Source: Planctomycetota bacterium
GTDB taxonomy: Bacteria > Planctomycetota > UBA1135 > UBA2386
Assembly (NCBI GenBank): GCA_016794425.1
Contig: JAEUHR010000016.1
Span: 1-64,000, forward strand
Length of the DNA: 64,000 bases
Reading direction: 5' to 3'
Shown here: one piece after another, positions 24,090 to 31,822 of the stretch
Layout of the letters: each line of letters begins with the position of its first letter
How positions within the stretch are numbered: position 1 is the stretch's first letter
Notes under the pieces: generated by a model
Told to the model about the DNA's origin: nothing
Databases searched by the model: none
Seen by the model: only the letters and a program-made list of their open reading frames with translations
Made by a program: the position numbers and the translations under genes

Positions 24090-25688
24090 ATGCCGTCTGA
24101 CCTCGCACACGCAGCCCGGCGGCTGCCGACACGGGCGCAGATCTTGCACGCCGCTCGCATGCGGGTTCTCGGACTCTCCCAAGGTCGGCTGTACGGGTTG
24201 CTCGCCGCGGTGACGGCCGGACTGTGCGCCTTCATGCCGGTGTTCTCGCAGGAGGCGTACTACTGGACCTACGCCCAACACCCGGATCTCTCGTACTTCG
24301 ACCACCCGCCGATGGTGGCGTGGTTGATCTGGCTCGGCGGCACAGTGTTCGGGGACGGCGCCATCGGCATCCGCTTCGGCACCTGGTTGTGCGGCCTCGG
24401 GACGACGTGGTTCGGCATGCTGCTGCTGCGGGACTTCGCAGTCGACGATCGTGGCCAGCGCTTGTGGATCCTGCTGGGACTGGCATCGCCGGTCCTGCTG
24501 ATGACGCACTTCCTCGCCAATCCGGATCCGCCGCTGGTCTGCTTCTGGACCCTGACGATGCTGGCTCTGTGGCGCGCGCGCTCGGGATCCCTGCGCTGGT
24601 GGCTGGTCGCCGGCGTGGCGGCCGGCGCGGCGCTGCTGAGCAAGTACTCGGGCGCCTTCCTCGCCGTCGGCGGCGGCGTCGGTCTGCTGGCCGACCCCGC
24701 ACTGCGCCGCCAACTGCGGCGCCCGGGGCCCTATCTCGGCGTGGCGGTCGCCGCGATCGTGTTCCTGCCGGTCGTCGTCTGGAACGCCATGCACGACTTC
24801 GAGTCGTTCCGGTTCCAGACCAGCCATCGTCTGGAACGGGCGGAACTCGGCGGACGCTGGCTGGCGGAGTTCGCCCTCGGTCAGTTCGGCGTGCTGCACC
24901 CCGCACTGATGCTGTTGCTGGTGCCGACGCTGTGGTGGCTCGCGCAGCGGTGGCGGCGCGACACCCGCGCCGTCTGGCTGCTCGCGTTCGGCCTGCCACT
25001 GCCGCTCTACCTGCTGGCGAACTCGCTGTGGATCCAGGTGAAGATCAACTGGGTCGCACCTGCCTACGTGCCGCTGCTGCTTGCAGTCGTCGTCGCATGG
25101 CGCGAGAGCGGGTTCGTGGTCCGCTACCCGCGACTCCATCGCCTCGCTGCCTCGAGCCTGTGGATCGCGATCGCCGGGATCCCCTTGGCGCCCGCGATCC
25201 GACTGATGCCGGCAGGACGCGGCTCCAGCTGTGTCGGCTGGGAACAGGTCGCCGATCGCGCCGAATACTGGGAAGACGAGATCGACGTGGTCGACGGCGT
25301 CGAAGGCAACGTGTTCTTCTTCGCCGCAGACTACAAGGACGCGGCGCAGCTCGGTCGCAGCCTCGCGATGCTCTGGGAGAGCGAGGGCGAACACGAGGTC
25401 GTGACGGGCGTGCTGGACAGTGGCGAAGTGACCATGGCCCAGAACGTCATGTCGCGACCGGCTCTGCAGTACGACCATTGGACCCAGCCGTCGTCGCGCG
25501 GCGGCCAGGACGCGATCTTCGTGCTGCCCCGCCCCCAGGACCGAGTCGAGATCGTCGACGAAGTCCGCTCCTGCTTCGACCACATCGACCGCAAAGAGCG
25601 TGTCAGCGTGCGGCAACTGGGCATCCACGTGATGGACGTGGACATCTTCGTCTGCCAGGGCTACCTCGGCCCGCGCCGGCATGGTTAG
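24090..25688 (+). CDS. GT39 family glycosyltransferase (ArnT/dolichyl-P-mannose transferase-like)
   Basis: A polytopic membrane glycosyltransferase of 532 residues with roughly ten to twelve helices. The first periplasmic loop contains FSQEAYYWTYAQHPDLSYFD, followed by HPPMVAWLIWLG. This Asp/Glu-plus-YFDHPP pattern is typical of GT39/PMT_2 enzymes, which use polyprenyl-phosphate sugars outside the membrane. After the helices there is a C-terminal soluble domain of about 150 residues (from DEIDVVDGVEGNVFF). An ATG at 24159 (MRVLGLSQGRL) is a good alternative start because the first 23 residues look poorly conserved in type. Its stop overlaps the start of the PagL-like gene, so both may modify lipid A or another envelope glycolipid. 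Confidence 0.86.
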   Translation: MPSDLAHAARRLPTRAQILHAARMRVLGLSQGRLYGLLAAVTAGLCAFMPVFSQEAYYWTYAQHPDLSYFDHPPMVAWLIWLGGTVFGDGAIGIRFGTWLCGLGTTWFGMLLLRDFAVDDRGQRLWILLGLASPVLLMTHFLANPDPPLVCFWTLTMLALWRARSGSLRWWLVAGVAAGAALLSKYSGAFLAVGGGVGLLADPALRRQLRRPGPYLGVAVAAIVFLPVVVWNAMHDFESFRFQTSHRLERAELGGRWLAEFALGQFGVLHPALMLLLVPTLWWLAQRWRRDTRAVWLLAFGLPLPLYLLANSLWIQVKINWVAPAYVPLLLAVVVAWRESGFVVRYPRLHRLAASSLWIAIAGIPLAPAIRLMPAGRGSSCVGWEQVADRAEYWEDEIDVVDGVEGNVFFFAADYKDAAQLGRSLAMLWESEGEHEVVTGVLDSGEVTMAQNVMSRPALQYDHWTQPSSRGGQDAIFVLPRPQDRVEIVDEVRSCFDHIDRKERVSVRQLGIHVMDVDIFVCQGYLGPRRHG

Positions 25689-26277
25689 GCAGACCGCTCG
25701 ACGTGGGTTCCCCACCGCGTCGGGCTTCTTGCTGGCAGCCTGCGCCAGCGCACACCCGAACGCAGCCGGACATCGAGGCGTCGACCGCGGCGTCGGCGCC
25801 ACGTTCGCCCAGGCTCGCGGCTACTACGGCGTCCCCATCCTCCAGAAGTCCCTGCTCTGGGACGGCAACGGTGAGGACGACGACGCCGGCCTCGGCGTCC
25901 ACGTCGGACACTTCGCCGCCGACGATCTGGCGATCGGTGCGGGGCTCAACCTCGGCACCTGGTTCTACCCCGGAGGCAATGCCACGAGCGGCGAGCTCGA
26001 GGGACTCCTGCGATGGTACCCGGTGCACGATCTGCCGCTGTTCCTGGACCTGCACGGCGGCTACCAGCACGCCACCGAACCGACGCCGCGCGGCGGCACC
26101 GACTGGAACTTCTCGTTCGGCTTCGGTCCCGGGATCGACCTGCCGGTCGGTGACGGCTGCAGCCTCGAACTGGGGACCACCTACCACCACATCTCCAACG
26201 CACTGGGCCGCCAGAACGACCGCAACCCCAGTCAGAACGAAGCCAGGCTCTGGCTGGGCGTCGCCTGGACGCTGTGA
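25681..26277 (+). CDS. PagL-like acyloxyacyl hydrolase (lipid A deacylase family)
   Basis: A 198-residue exported protein, with an N-terminal leader that ends in LLAAC, a possible lipobox. The C-terminal half is a small beta-barrel pattern. The catalytic motif of PagL-type lipid A 3-O-deacylases is present near the end as TYHHISNALGRQN, with His and Ser in the family positions, followed by ARLWLGVAW. These outer-membrane enzymes remove an acyl chain from lipid A. The ATG overlaps the end of the GT39 gene by eight bases. Coupling with an ArnT-like enzyme supports an envelope-lipid modification role. The leader type is odd for an outer-membrane barrel. Confidence 0.78.
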   Translation: MVRQTARRGFPTASGFLLAACASAHPNAAGHRGVDRGVGATFAQARGYYGVPILQKSLLWDGNGEDDDAGLGVHVGHFAADDLAIGAGLNLGTWFYPGGNATSGELEGLLRWYPVHDLPLFLDLHGGYQHATEPTPRGGTDWNFSFGFGPGIDLPVGDGCSLELGTTYHHISNALGRQNDRNPSQNEARLWLGVAWTL

Positions 26278-26289
26278 CGACTCCGGCCG

Positions 26290-27411
26290 TCAGAGCACGC
26301 GGATGGCGCTCGAGAAGAGCCACGGTTCGCCGCGCGGCGTCGTCACCTCGACGCGGTACGTGCCAGCCACTGGCGCCTCGACCACCAACTCGGCTCCGTC
26401 CACAGCGGCGACGTCGCGGCCATCACGAAGCAGCAGGATGTGCGCCGCGTGCGGCAGTCGCACGCGCAAACGGGTGCCGGAGCCGGCCGTGACTTCGCCG
26501 CCGCCCAGCACGCATTCGCCATGACGCTCGCCGCGGAAGTCGAACCCGGTGCCTTCGCCGAACAGATCGAACGAGACATAGGTGCGACCGCGGCGGATCC
26601 CGTCCACCAGGTCGCTCTCGGTCCGGCGCGCCGCGAGCACGTGCGTGCTGAGGGTCGCGAACACCTCGCGATACGTGCCGATCGTGCCGCCGAGTGGCCC
26701 GAAGACACGGACGCTGGCATGCGCGTCGTTGCCACCGATCGGCACGAACCTCCGCCCGGTCGTCAGCGCCCGATCCCATTCGTCGAAGACACCCCGGCTG
26801 CGCACACAGAAGCGAGCCATCAGGGACCGCAGCGGCAGCAGCAGTCCCGTGGCCAGGGTGCCGACGTAGGAGCTCGCCATGGCTCCGGCGTGGAGGTTGA
26901 CGATCTCCACGCCGTCGAGCTCGGCCGTGGCCCAAGGCACCCGCCACAGTTCCGCGTGGCAAACGAAGGTCACGGCACCCATGGCAGCCGCCTCTCGAGC
27001 CAGCAGCGCGAAGTGCTGCCAGCGGCGCAGAGGCCGCTGCAACGGGAAGGCCAGCAGCGTTCCCTGCGGCGTGCGCACCTCGGCTCCGACCAGGAACAAG
27101 ACGCCGTCACGTTCGCCGCGGATCCCGTCCCGCACCGACGCGTCGGTCTGGTGATCGGTCATCACGACGAAGTTCAGGCCGCATGCAACCGACGCGGCGA
27201 CGATCTCCGCCTCGGTGCCGCTCGAGTCGTGGGACAGTCGGCCGTGACAGTGCACGACGCCCTTCCAGTCGCGCAGGTCGGTGCCGGCGACGAGCGGCGC
27301 CTCACTGCCACCGGCGCGCGAGGACGGGTCGAAGGTCGTCAGCGCGGCACAGGCCGCCGAGAGAACCGGCAACAGCAGTGCGGCGAGAGACGACCGGGTC
27401 GGCAGGGTCAC
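26290..27411 (-). CDS. PHP-domain (CehA/McbA-like) metallohydrolase, exported
   Basis: A 373-residue protein with a hydrophobic leader ending in LSAACAAL, possibly a lipoprotein. The PHP metal-binding motifs are visible: VVHCHGRLSHD near residue 53, VVMTDHQTD, an acidic GAEV segment, CHAE, and IGGNDAHA near residue 230. PHP proteins hydrolyse phosphoesters or, in the CehA/McbA subgroup, amides or esters at a multinuclear metal site. The C-terminal 90 residues form a beta-sandwich-like domain (RVRLPHAAHILLLRDG). The GTG start lies five bases after the upstream DUF1579-like stop, so the two genes are likely one operon. It is convergent with the PagL-like gene. Confidence 0.84.
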   Translation of the reverse strand: MTLPTRSSLAALLLPVLSAACAALTTFDPSSRAGGSEAPLVAGTDLRDWKGVVHCHGRLSHDSSGTEAEIVAASVACGLNFVVMTDHQTDASVRDGIRGERDGVLFLVGAEVRTPQGTLLAFPLQRPLRRWQHFALLAREAAAMGAVTFVCHAELWRVPWATAELDGVEIVNLHAGAMASSYVGTLATGLLLPLRSLMARFCVRSRGVFDEWDRALTTGRRFVPIGGNDAHASVRVFGPLGGTIGTYREVFATLSTHVLAARRTESDLVDGIRRGRTYVSFDLFGEGTGFDFRGERHGECVLGGGEVTAGSGTRLRVRLPHAAHILLLRDGRDVAAVDGAELVVEAPVAGTYRVEVTTPRGEPWLFSSAIRVL

Positions 27412-27416
27412 CGCGA

Positions 27417-28445
27417 CTACTTCGCCTTGTAGGTGGCGTGGAACGACCGGAACGCGTCGCCGGTGGCCGCCAGCGTGTGGTTCTCGGCCGCAGTCGCCTT
27501 GCCGTCCGGGCCGAAGCTCAGCACCATGCGCTGCGCCAGGACCTGCCCCTGCACCTTGCCGGCGGACACCGACACCAGCTGGTCGGCGACCCAGTGCGCG
27601 TCCATCGCCATCATCTCGCCGAAGTTGCTGACGTAGACGCCGTGCAGGCACTTGCGCGCTGCGTCGAACGACCAGAACACGTCGCCGCGGTACTCGCCGG
27701 GCATGCCTTCGGCGGTGCCGACGGTGACGCCGTGCAGGATCGTGTCGCCGAACACGCGCTGGAACGTGTCGGTGCCCGTGATCGCGACTTCGGGCATGCC
27801 CGGCGCCATCACCATCGCGCCGCGCACCTCGTAGACGCCGGCGGACCGCTGCAGCTGCTGCAGCTCCGGCGCCGGCATCGCACCGTCGAACGCCTTGCAC
27901 TGCCAGTCGACCTCGTACTCCTGGTCGCTGCGGGTCAGTGTGCCCTCGAGCGCCGTGCGGCTCGCGCCTTCGGCCAGCAGCAGGTCGATCGTCAGGGCCA
28001 TCGATTCGCCGCGGACCGTGGTGCGCACGCGCTCGGCGTACGGCTGCCCCTGCTGGCTCTGCAGCATCGTCTGCAGCATCGTGCCGTCGGCGAGCAGCTG
28101 GAACTCGTGCACCTTCGCGAGGCCGCCGTTGTGCACGACGACGTTGACGTAGCGGCCGAGGTCGCGGTCCCAGCCGAGGTACGAGCGGAACACCATCGGC
28201 GCCATGCCGCCGTCGAACACGATCTCGGTGTCCTCCTGCAGGAAGTGGCCGTCGTGCACCCAGCGGTACGACGAGCGCGCCTTCCACTGCAGGGCTTCGC
28301 CGAAGTCGGCGCCGCCGCTGCCTGCCCAGTTGCCGAGCAGCGGCTCCAGCCGCTTCAGCTCCGGTGCGGGTTCCGGTGCGCCTTGCGCGCACAGCGGCGG
28401 GAACAGGATCGCGGCGACGAGAAGGCGGCGCAGAGGGCGTGGCAT
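27417..28445 (-). CDS. Secreted DUF1579-like protein
   Basis: A 342-residue exported protein (signal peptide LLVAAILFPPLCAQG). It appears to contain two copies of a lipocalin-like barrel related to DUF1579. The first begins LKRLEPLLGNWAGSG with RWVHDGHFLQEDTEI. The second has SAGVYEVRGAMVMAPG, followed later by SFGPDGKATAAENHTL. DUF1579 members are extracytoplasmic proteins of unknown function, typically recognised by the LGTWxGxG start. The ATG is set by the signal peptide. It is the first gene of a probable two-gene unit with the PHP protein and divergent from DUF445. Confidence 0.75.
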   Translation of the reverse strand: MPRPLRRLLVAAILFPPLCAQGAPEPAPELKRLEPLLGNWAGSGGADFGEALQWKARSSYRWVHDGHFLQEDTEIVFDGGMAPMVFRSYLGWDRDLGRYVNVVVHNGGLAKVHEFQLLADGTMLQTMLQSQQGQPYAERVRTTVRGESMALTIDLLLAEGASRTALEGTLTRSDQEYEVDWQCKAFDGAMPAPELQQLQRSAGVYEVRGAMVMAPGMPEVAITGTDTFQRVFGDTILHGVTVGTAEGMPGEYRGDVFWSFDAARKCLHGVYVSNFGEMMAMDAHWVADQLVSVSAGKVQGQVLAQRMVLSFGPDGKATAAENHTLAATGDAFRSFHATYKAK

Positions 28446-28542
28446 GCCGACGATTACAGCGCTGCCGCCGCCGGCTGGCGAGCGCCGAGCCGACCGCGCG
28501 TGTTGAGCCGCGGCCGGGGCGCGGCGATACTCCTCGCCCCAC

Positions 28543-29157
28543 ATGCCCGCCCTGCCCGACGTCTGGACCTGGGTCACGATCCCCGCGATCGGCGGCCTGA
28601 TCGGCTGGAGCACCAACTGGCTCGCCGTGAAGATGATCTTCCGGCCGGTGCGGCCGATCTCGCTGCTCGGCCTGCGGTTGCAGGGGCTGGTGCCGCGGCG
28701 CCAGCAGGACCTCGCGGCCGCGATCGGCCGCGTGGTCGGCAACCACCTGGTCGAGCACAAGGACATCGTGCGCAGCCTCAACAAGCTCGACCTCGGCGCG
28801 GTGTTCGCGAAGGTGCTCGACCGCGGCCTCGGCCCGAAACTCACCGAGCTGCGCAGCCTGCCGCTGATCGGCGGCTTCCTGACCGAGGAGCGCGTGGGCG
28901 AGATCAAGGCGGCGATCGTCGCCGGCATCCTGCAGCACAAGGACGCGGTGCTCGACGAGGTCGAACGCGGCCTCGAGAAGGGCCTCGACGTGCCGCGGCT
29001 GGTCGAGGAGAAGGTCGGCTCGTTCGCGGTCGACCGGCTCGAGCAGCTGATCCTCGAGGTCGCGAACCGCGAACTGCGCGCGATCGTCGTACTGGGCGGA
29101 GTTCTGGGCGTGCTGATCGGGTTGTTGCAGGTCGGCTTCCTGTGGCTGCGCGGCTGA
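28543..29157 (+). CDS. DUF445 family membrane protein
   Basis: A 204-residue protein with an N-terminal amphipathic/transmembrane segment carrying the DUF445 hallmark IGGLIGWSTNWLAVKMIFRP and a C-terminal membrane helix (LRAIVVLGGVLGVLIGLLQ). Between them is a charged helical region. DUF445 proteins, including YheB, are membrane-associated and of unknown biochemical role. The length is at the short end of the family. The start ATG lies 97 bp from the divergent DUF1579-like gene. Confidence 0.9.
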   Translation: MPALPDVWTWVTIPAIGGLIGWSTNWLAVKMIFRPVRPISLLGLRLQGLVPRRQQDLAAAIGRVVGNHLVEHKDIVRSLNKLDLGAVFAKVLDRGLGPKLTELRSLPLIGGFLTEERVGEIKAAIVAGILQHKDAVLDEVERGLEKGLDVPRLVEEKVGSFAVDRLEQLILEVANRELRAIVVLGGVLGVLIGLLQVGFLWLRG

Positions 29158-29216
29158 CCGCGTTCCCGACCCGACCCCGTTACGCCGCCGGCCGCCGAGG
29201 CCTATCGTCGCCCACC

Positions 29217-30488
29217 ATGTCGCCGACCCAGCTGCTGCGCTCGACCGTGTTCGTGACCCTTGCCGGCCTCGCCGCGGCGCAGGAGCGGGCCCCCGCCGCC
29301 TATCCGGAGCGCGACCTGCTGAGCCCGTTCCGCCATCCGACCGACGTCTATGCGCCACCGGACGAGCTGTTCCGGCTGCTGCGGTCGATGCGGCGGATCG
29401 CCGACCAGCCGGGCGCCGCGAAGTCGTACGACGAACGCGGCCGCGAGGTCGTCGACGATGCGGGCTGGCGCGACCTGATGGCGCAGGTCGAGCAGATCGG
29501 CGTCGACGCCGCCTATCTGGCGCAGATCCTGCGGCTGCACCGCGACGCCGACGAACGCGCGACGGCGTGCTACGCGATGTTCTACTGCCCCGATGTCGAG
29601 AACGTGCTGAACCTGATCTCGCACATCCCCGGCGAACCGGTCCGGCAGACTCGCGAAGCGGCGCTGCCGCGCGCGATCCGCTTCGTGCAGGCGCACCTCG
29701 GCCGGCGCTTCGGCGACCTCGACGACGACCGCAAGAAGGCGCTGCTCGCGGCAATGCCGCAGCCCGGCAGCCCGGTCGCGCGCGCGCGCGGCATCCAGCG
29801 GCTGCCGACCGACGCCGACCCGCTCTACCACGGCCTGCGGCTGGTGCCGTTCTTCCAGCTGCTCGACCTCGACGATGCCGACGACCAGGCGCAGGGCCTC
29901 TGGTTCCTGAAGGAAGTGTTCCGGCTGCGCATCGACCAGGCGCAGCTGTGGCTCGAGCCGGCGCTGCCGCGCGTGCGCGAACTGCTCGCGTCGCCGGACA
30001 CGGCGGTGCAGAACGAGGCGATCGGCCTGCTGCAGGCGATCGGCCCGCGCGACCTGCCGGCGCCGCCGCTCGAATCGCCCGCCGCGCTGCAGGCCTGGGC
30101 CGCAACGGCGACGAAGACGCTGTTCCCGCCGATCCGCAACCTCAACGACGCGGTCGTGCAGCTGCACGCGAGCCCCGAACGCTCTGCGATCGTGGCCGCC
30201 GGCCGCGAAGCGCTCGCCAACTCCTCGATCGGCGACCCGTTCCAGGGCCGCCTCGCCGACGGCCAGTACTACCGCGGCTTCCGCGTCGTCACCGTGCCCG
30301 AGGCCCTGCAACCGCTCGCGATCCCCGCCGGCGCCGTGATCACCGCCGTCAACGGCGTGCAGGTCACCGACGCCGCGAGCCTGCTGCGCACGCTGCAGCG
30401 CCTGCTCGACCAGCCCGGCCCGCGCAAGCTGATGGTCGACTACGTGCGCGGCGACAAACCGCACGCCGTCGAGTACCGCGTACTCTGA
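29217..30488 (+). CDS. Secreted protein with C-terminal PDZ-like domain
   Basis: A 423-residue protein with a signal peptide (VFVTLAGLAAAQ). The middle is mainly helical, possibly HEAT-like repeats (DLDDDRKKALLAAMP, VRELLASPDTAVQNEAIGLLQAIG). The last 90 residues contain a PDZ-like element, with YRGFRVVTVPEALQ and AIPAGAVITAVNGVQVTDAAS. No protease catalytic motif is seen. It probably acts in the periplasm as a binding or scaffold protein. The start is the ATG at the signal peptide. It is convergent with the next gene, with a hairpin between them. Confidence 0.76.
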   Translation: MSPTQLLRSTVFVTLAGLAAAQERAPAAYPERDLLSPFRHPTDVYAPPDELFRLLRSMRRIADQPGAAKSYDERGREVVDDAGWRDLMAQVEQIGVDAAYLAQILRLHRDADERATACYAMFYCPDVENVLNLISHIPGEPVRQTREAALPRAIRFVQAHLGRRFGDLDDDRKKALLAAMPQPGSPVARARGIQRLPTDADPLYHGLRLVPFFQLLDLDDADDQAQGLWFLKEVFRLRIDQAQLWLEPALPRVRELLASPDTAVQNEAIGLLQAIGPRDLPAPPLESPAALQAWAATATKTLFPPIRNLNDAVVQLHASPERSAIVAAGREALANSSIGDPFQGRLADGQYYRGFRVVTVPEALQPLAIPAGAVITAVNGVQVTDAASLLRTLQRLLDQPGPRKLMVDYVRGDKPHAVEYRVL

Positions 30489-30572
30489 CCGACCGCGAGC
30501 CGCAACCCACCGACCGCCCCCACCAAGTCCCTGCGCGAGCCCCACGAGTCGCCGAGCCCTGTAGTCGCCGTT

Positions 30573-30602
30573 GAGCCGCGCCCGCGCAGCGGGCGTCGGC
30601 TC
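30573..30602. terminator. Hairpin between convergent genes
   Basis: Nearly perfect inverted repeat: gagccg plus cgcccgc against gcgggcg plus cggctc, with one bulged base and a three-base loop. It lies between the PDZ-like protein and the minus-strand secreted protein, both ending nearby. No U-tract is present. Confidence 0.6.
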
Positions 30603-30631
30603 CAAGGGCGGCGGCCCCGCCAACTCGCCCC

Positions 30632-31765
30632 TTATTTATAGGTCTTTGCCACCCAGGCGCGCCACTTGGCGTCGAACTGGTCGAAGTCCATGCCGTAGAG
30701 CTGCGTCAGCAGCTGCTCGTGGCGTTCGACGGTGTAGCCGCCCTTCATGCCGAGCATCAGCTGGCCGAACTTGGCGCGATCCTGCGCCAGCAGGAAGTCG
30801 ACGCGCGACCACGACTGGATGTGGCCGTAGTAGCCGAGGTCGGTCACGGTGCACAGGTCGCGGAACGGCGTGAACAGGTCGTCGCGCTTGGCGCGCGCGA
30901 ACACCTTCTTGTGCCACTCGCCCTGCTGCATCGGGTCGACGTGTTCGTCGTCGCGGATCGCGCAGAAGATCATGTTGGTCTCGATCTGCCGCTCGTACCA
31001 GTGCGCGATGCCGTTCTTGGCCCAGTACGGCGCGCCACCCTGCGCATCGACGAACGTCTGGACCAGCAGGAAGCGGAAGTGCGCGTGCACGTCGGCTTCG
31101 GTGCGCGGGTCGTCGTCCTCGGCGGTCAGCACGAAGCCGATCTGGCCGCTGCTGCCGTAGGACACGCCCTGCGACAGTTCGCTCTTGCGGCCGCAGAACG
31201 TGTCCAGGTAGCGCACCAGGTCCGACTTCTTCTGGAACAGCAGCAGCGCGAACTTGCCCTTCTGGCCGAGGTGCGTGCCGGACGCGTCGTCGTGGCCGAC
31301 CAGTTTGGCGAAGTCCGCGTAGAGGTCCTCGGCGCGCTGCGCGAACAGGTGCAGCCGCAACCACGGCGACAGCTTGCTGGCGCGGCCCGGCACCTTCGAC
31401 CACTTCTTGTTGAGGCGCTGCAGCTCTGTGTTGGTCAGCTTGCGCACGTCGGGCTCGGCCGGCGCCGCCGTGGTGCCGAGGTTGCAGCCGATCCGGAAGT
31501 GCGCGGTCTCGACCCACAGGATGCGGTTCTCGCCGAGGATCTTCTCGATGTCGCCAGTGCGCTTGCCATCGGCCCAGTCCATCGGCCCGTAGGACAGGAT
31601 GCCGAGCGCCTGCATGGCCTTCGCGTCGCCCTTCGTGAACGGATCGATCGGGCCTTCCTTGACGACGTCCTCGTCGTCCTTCGTGGTGCCGGGCGCCGGT
31701 GTCTGGGCGAACGACAGGGACGCGAATGCGGCGAGCGCGCCGAGGGTGCGGATCAGGTGGGCCAT
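30632..31765 (-). CDS. Secreted protein, possibly a degenerate peptidase MA-like family
   Basis: A 377-residue exported protein (signal peptide ALAAFASLSFAQ). Residues about 85-120 contain WVETAHFRIGCNLG, the kind of opening strand seen in planctomycete peptidase MA-like and DUF1570-like proteins. The expected helix appears as HAHFRFLLVQTF and the downstream segment as PYWAKNGIAHWYE, which mimics the WxxEGxA element. An HExxH zinc motif is absent, so activity is unlikely by this mechanism. The function is unknown. The ATG start lies at the signal peptide. Confidence 0.72.
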   Translation of the reverse strand: MAHLIRTLGALAAFASLSFAQTPAPGTTKDDEDVVKEGPIDPFTKGDAKAMQALGILSYGPMDWADGKRTGDIEKILGENRILWVETAHFRIGCNLGTTAAPAEPDVRKLTNTELQRLNKKWSKVPGRASKLSPWLRLHLFAQRAEDLYADFAKLVGHDDASGTHLGQKGKFALLLFQKKSDLVRYLDTFCGRKSELSQGVSYGSSGQIGFVLTAEDDDPRTEADVHAHFRFLLVQTFVDAQGGAPYWAKNGIAHWYERQIETNMIFCAIRDDEHVDPMQQGEWHKKVFARAKRDDLFTPFRDLCTVTDLGYYGHIQSWSRVDFLLAQDRAKFGQLMLGMKGGYTVERHEQLLTQLYGMDFDQFDAKWRAWVAKTYK

Positions 31766-31822
31766 GGCGAGGGGTCGCAGGGCAGACTGGGCGCAGAGCC
31801 TACCACGGGCCGGCGGGCGCGG

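Noticed and set aside
26290..30105. 1271-residue minus-strand open frame
   Set aside because: Only the last ~370 residues (PHP protein) are real; the upstream part overlaps DUF1579, DUF445 and the PDZ-like gene in other frames and is Arg/Ala-rich.
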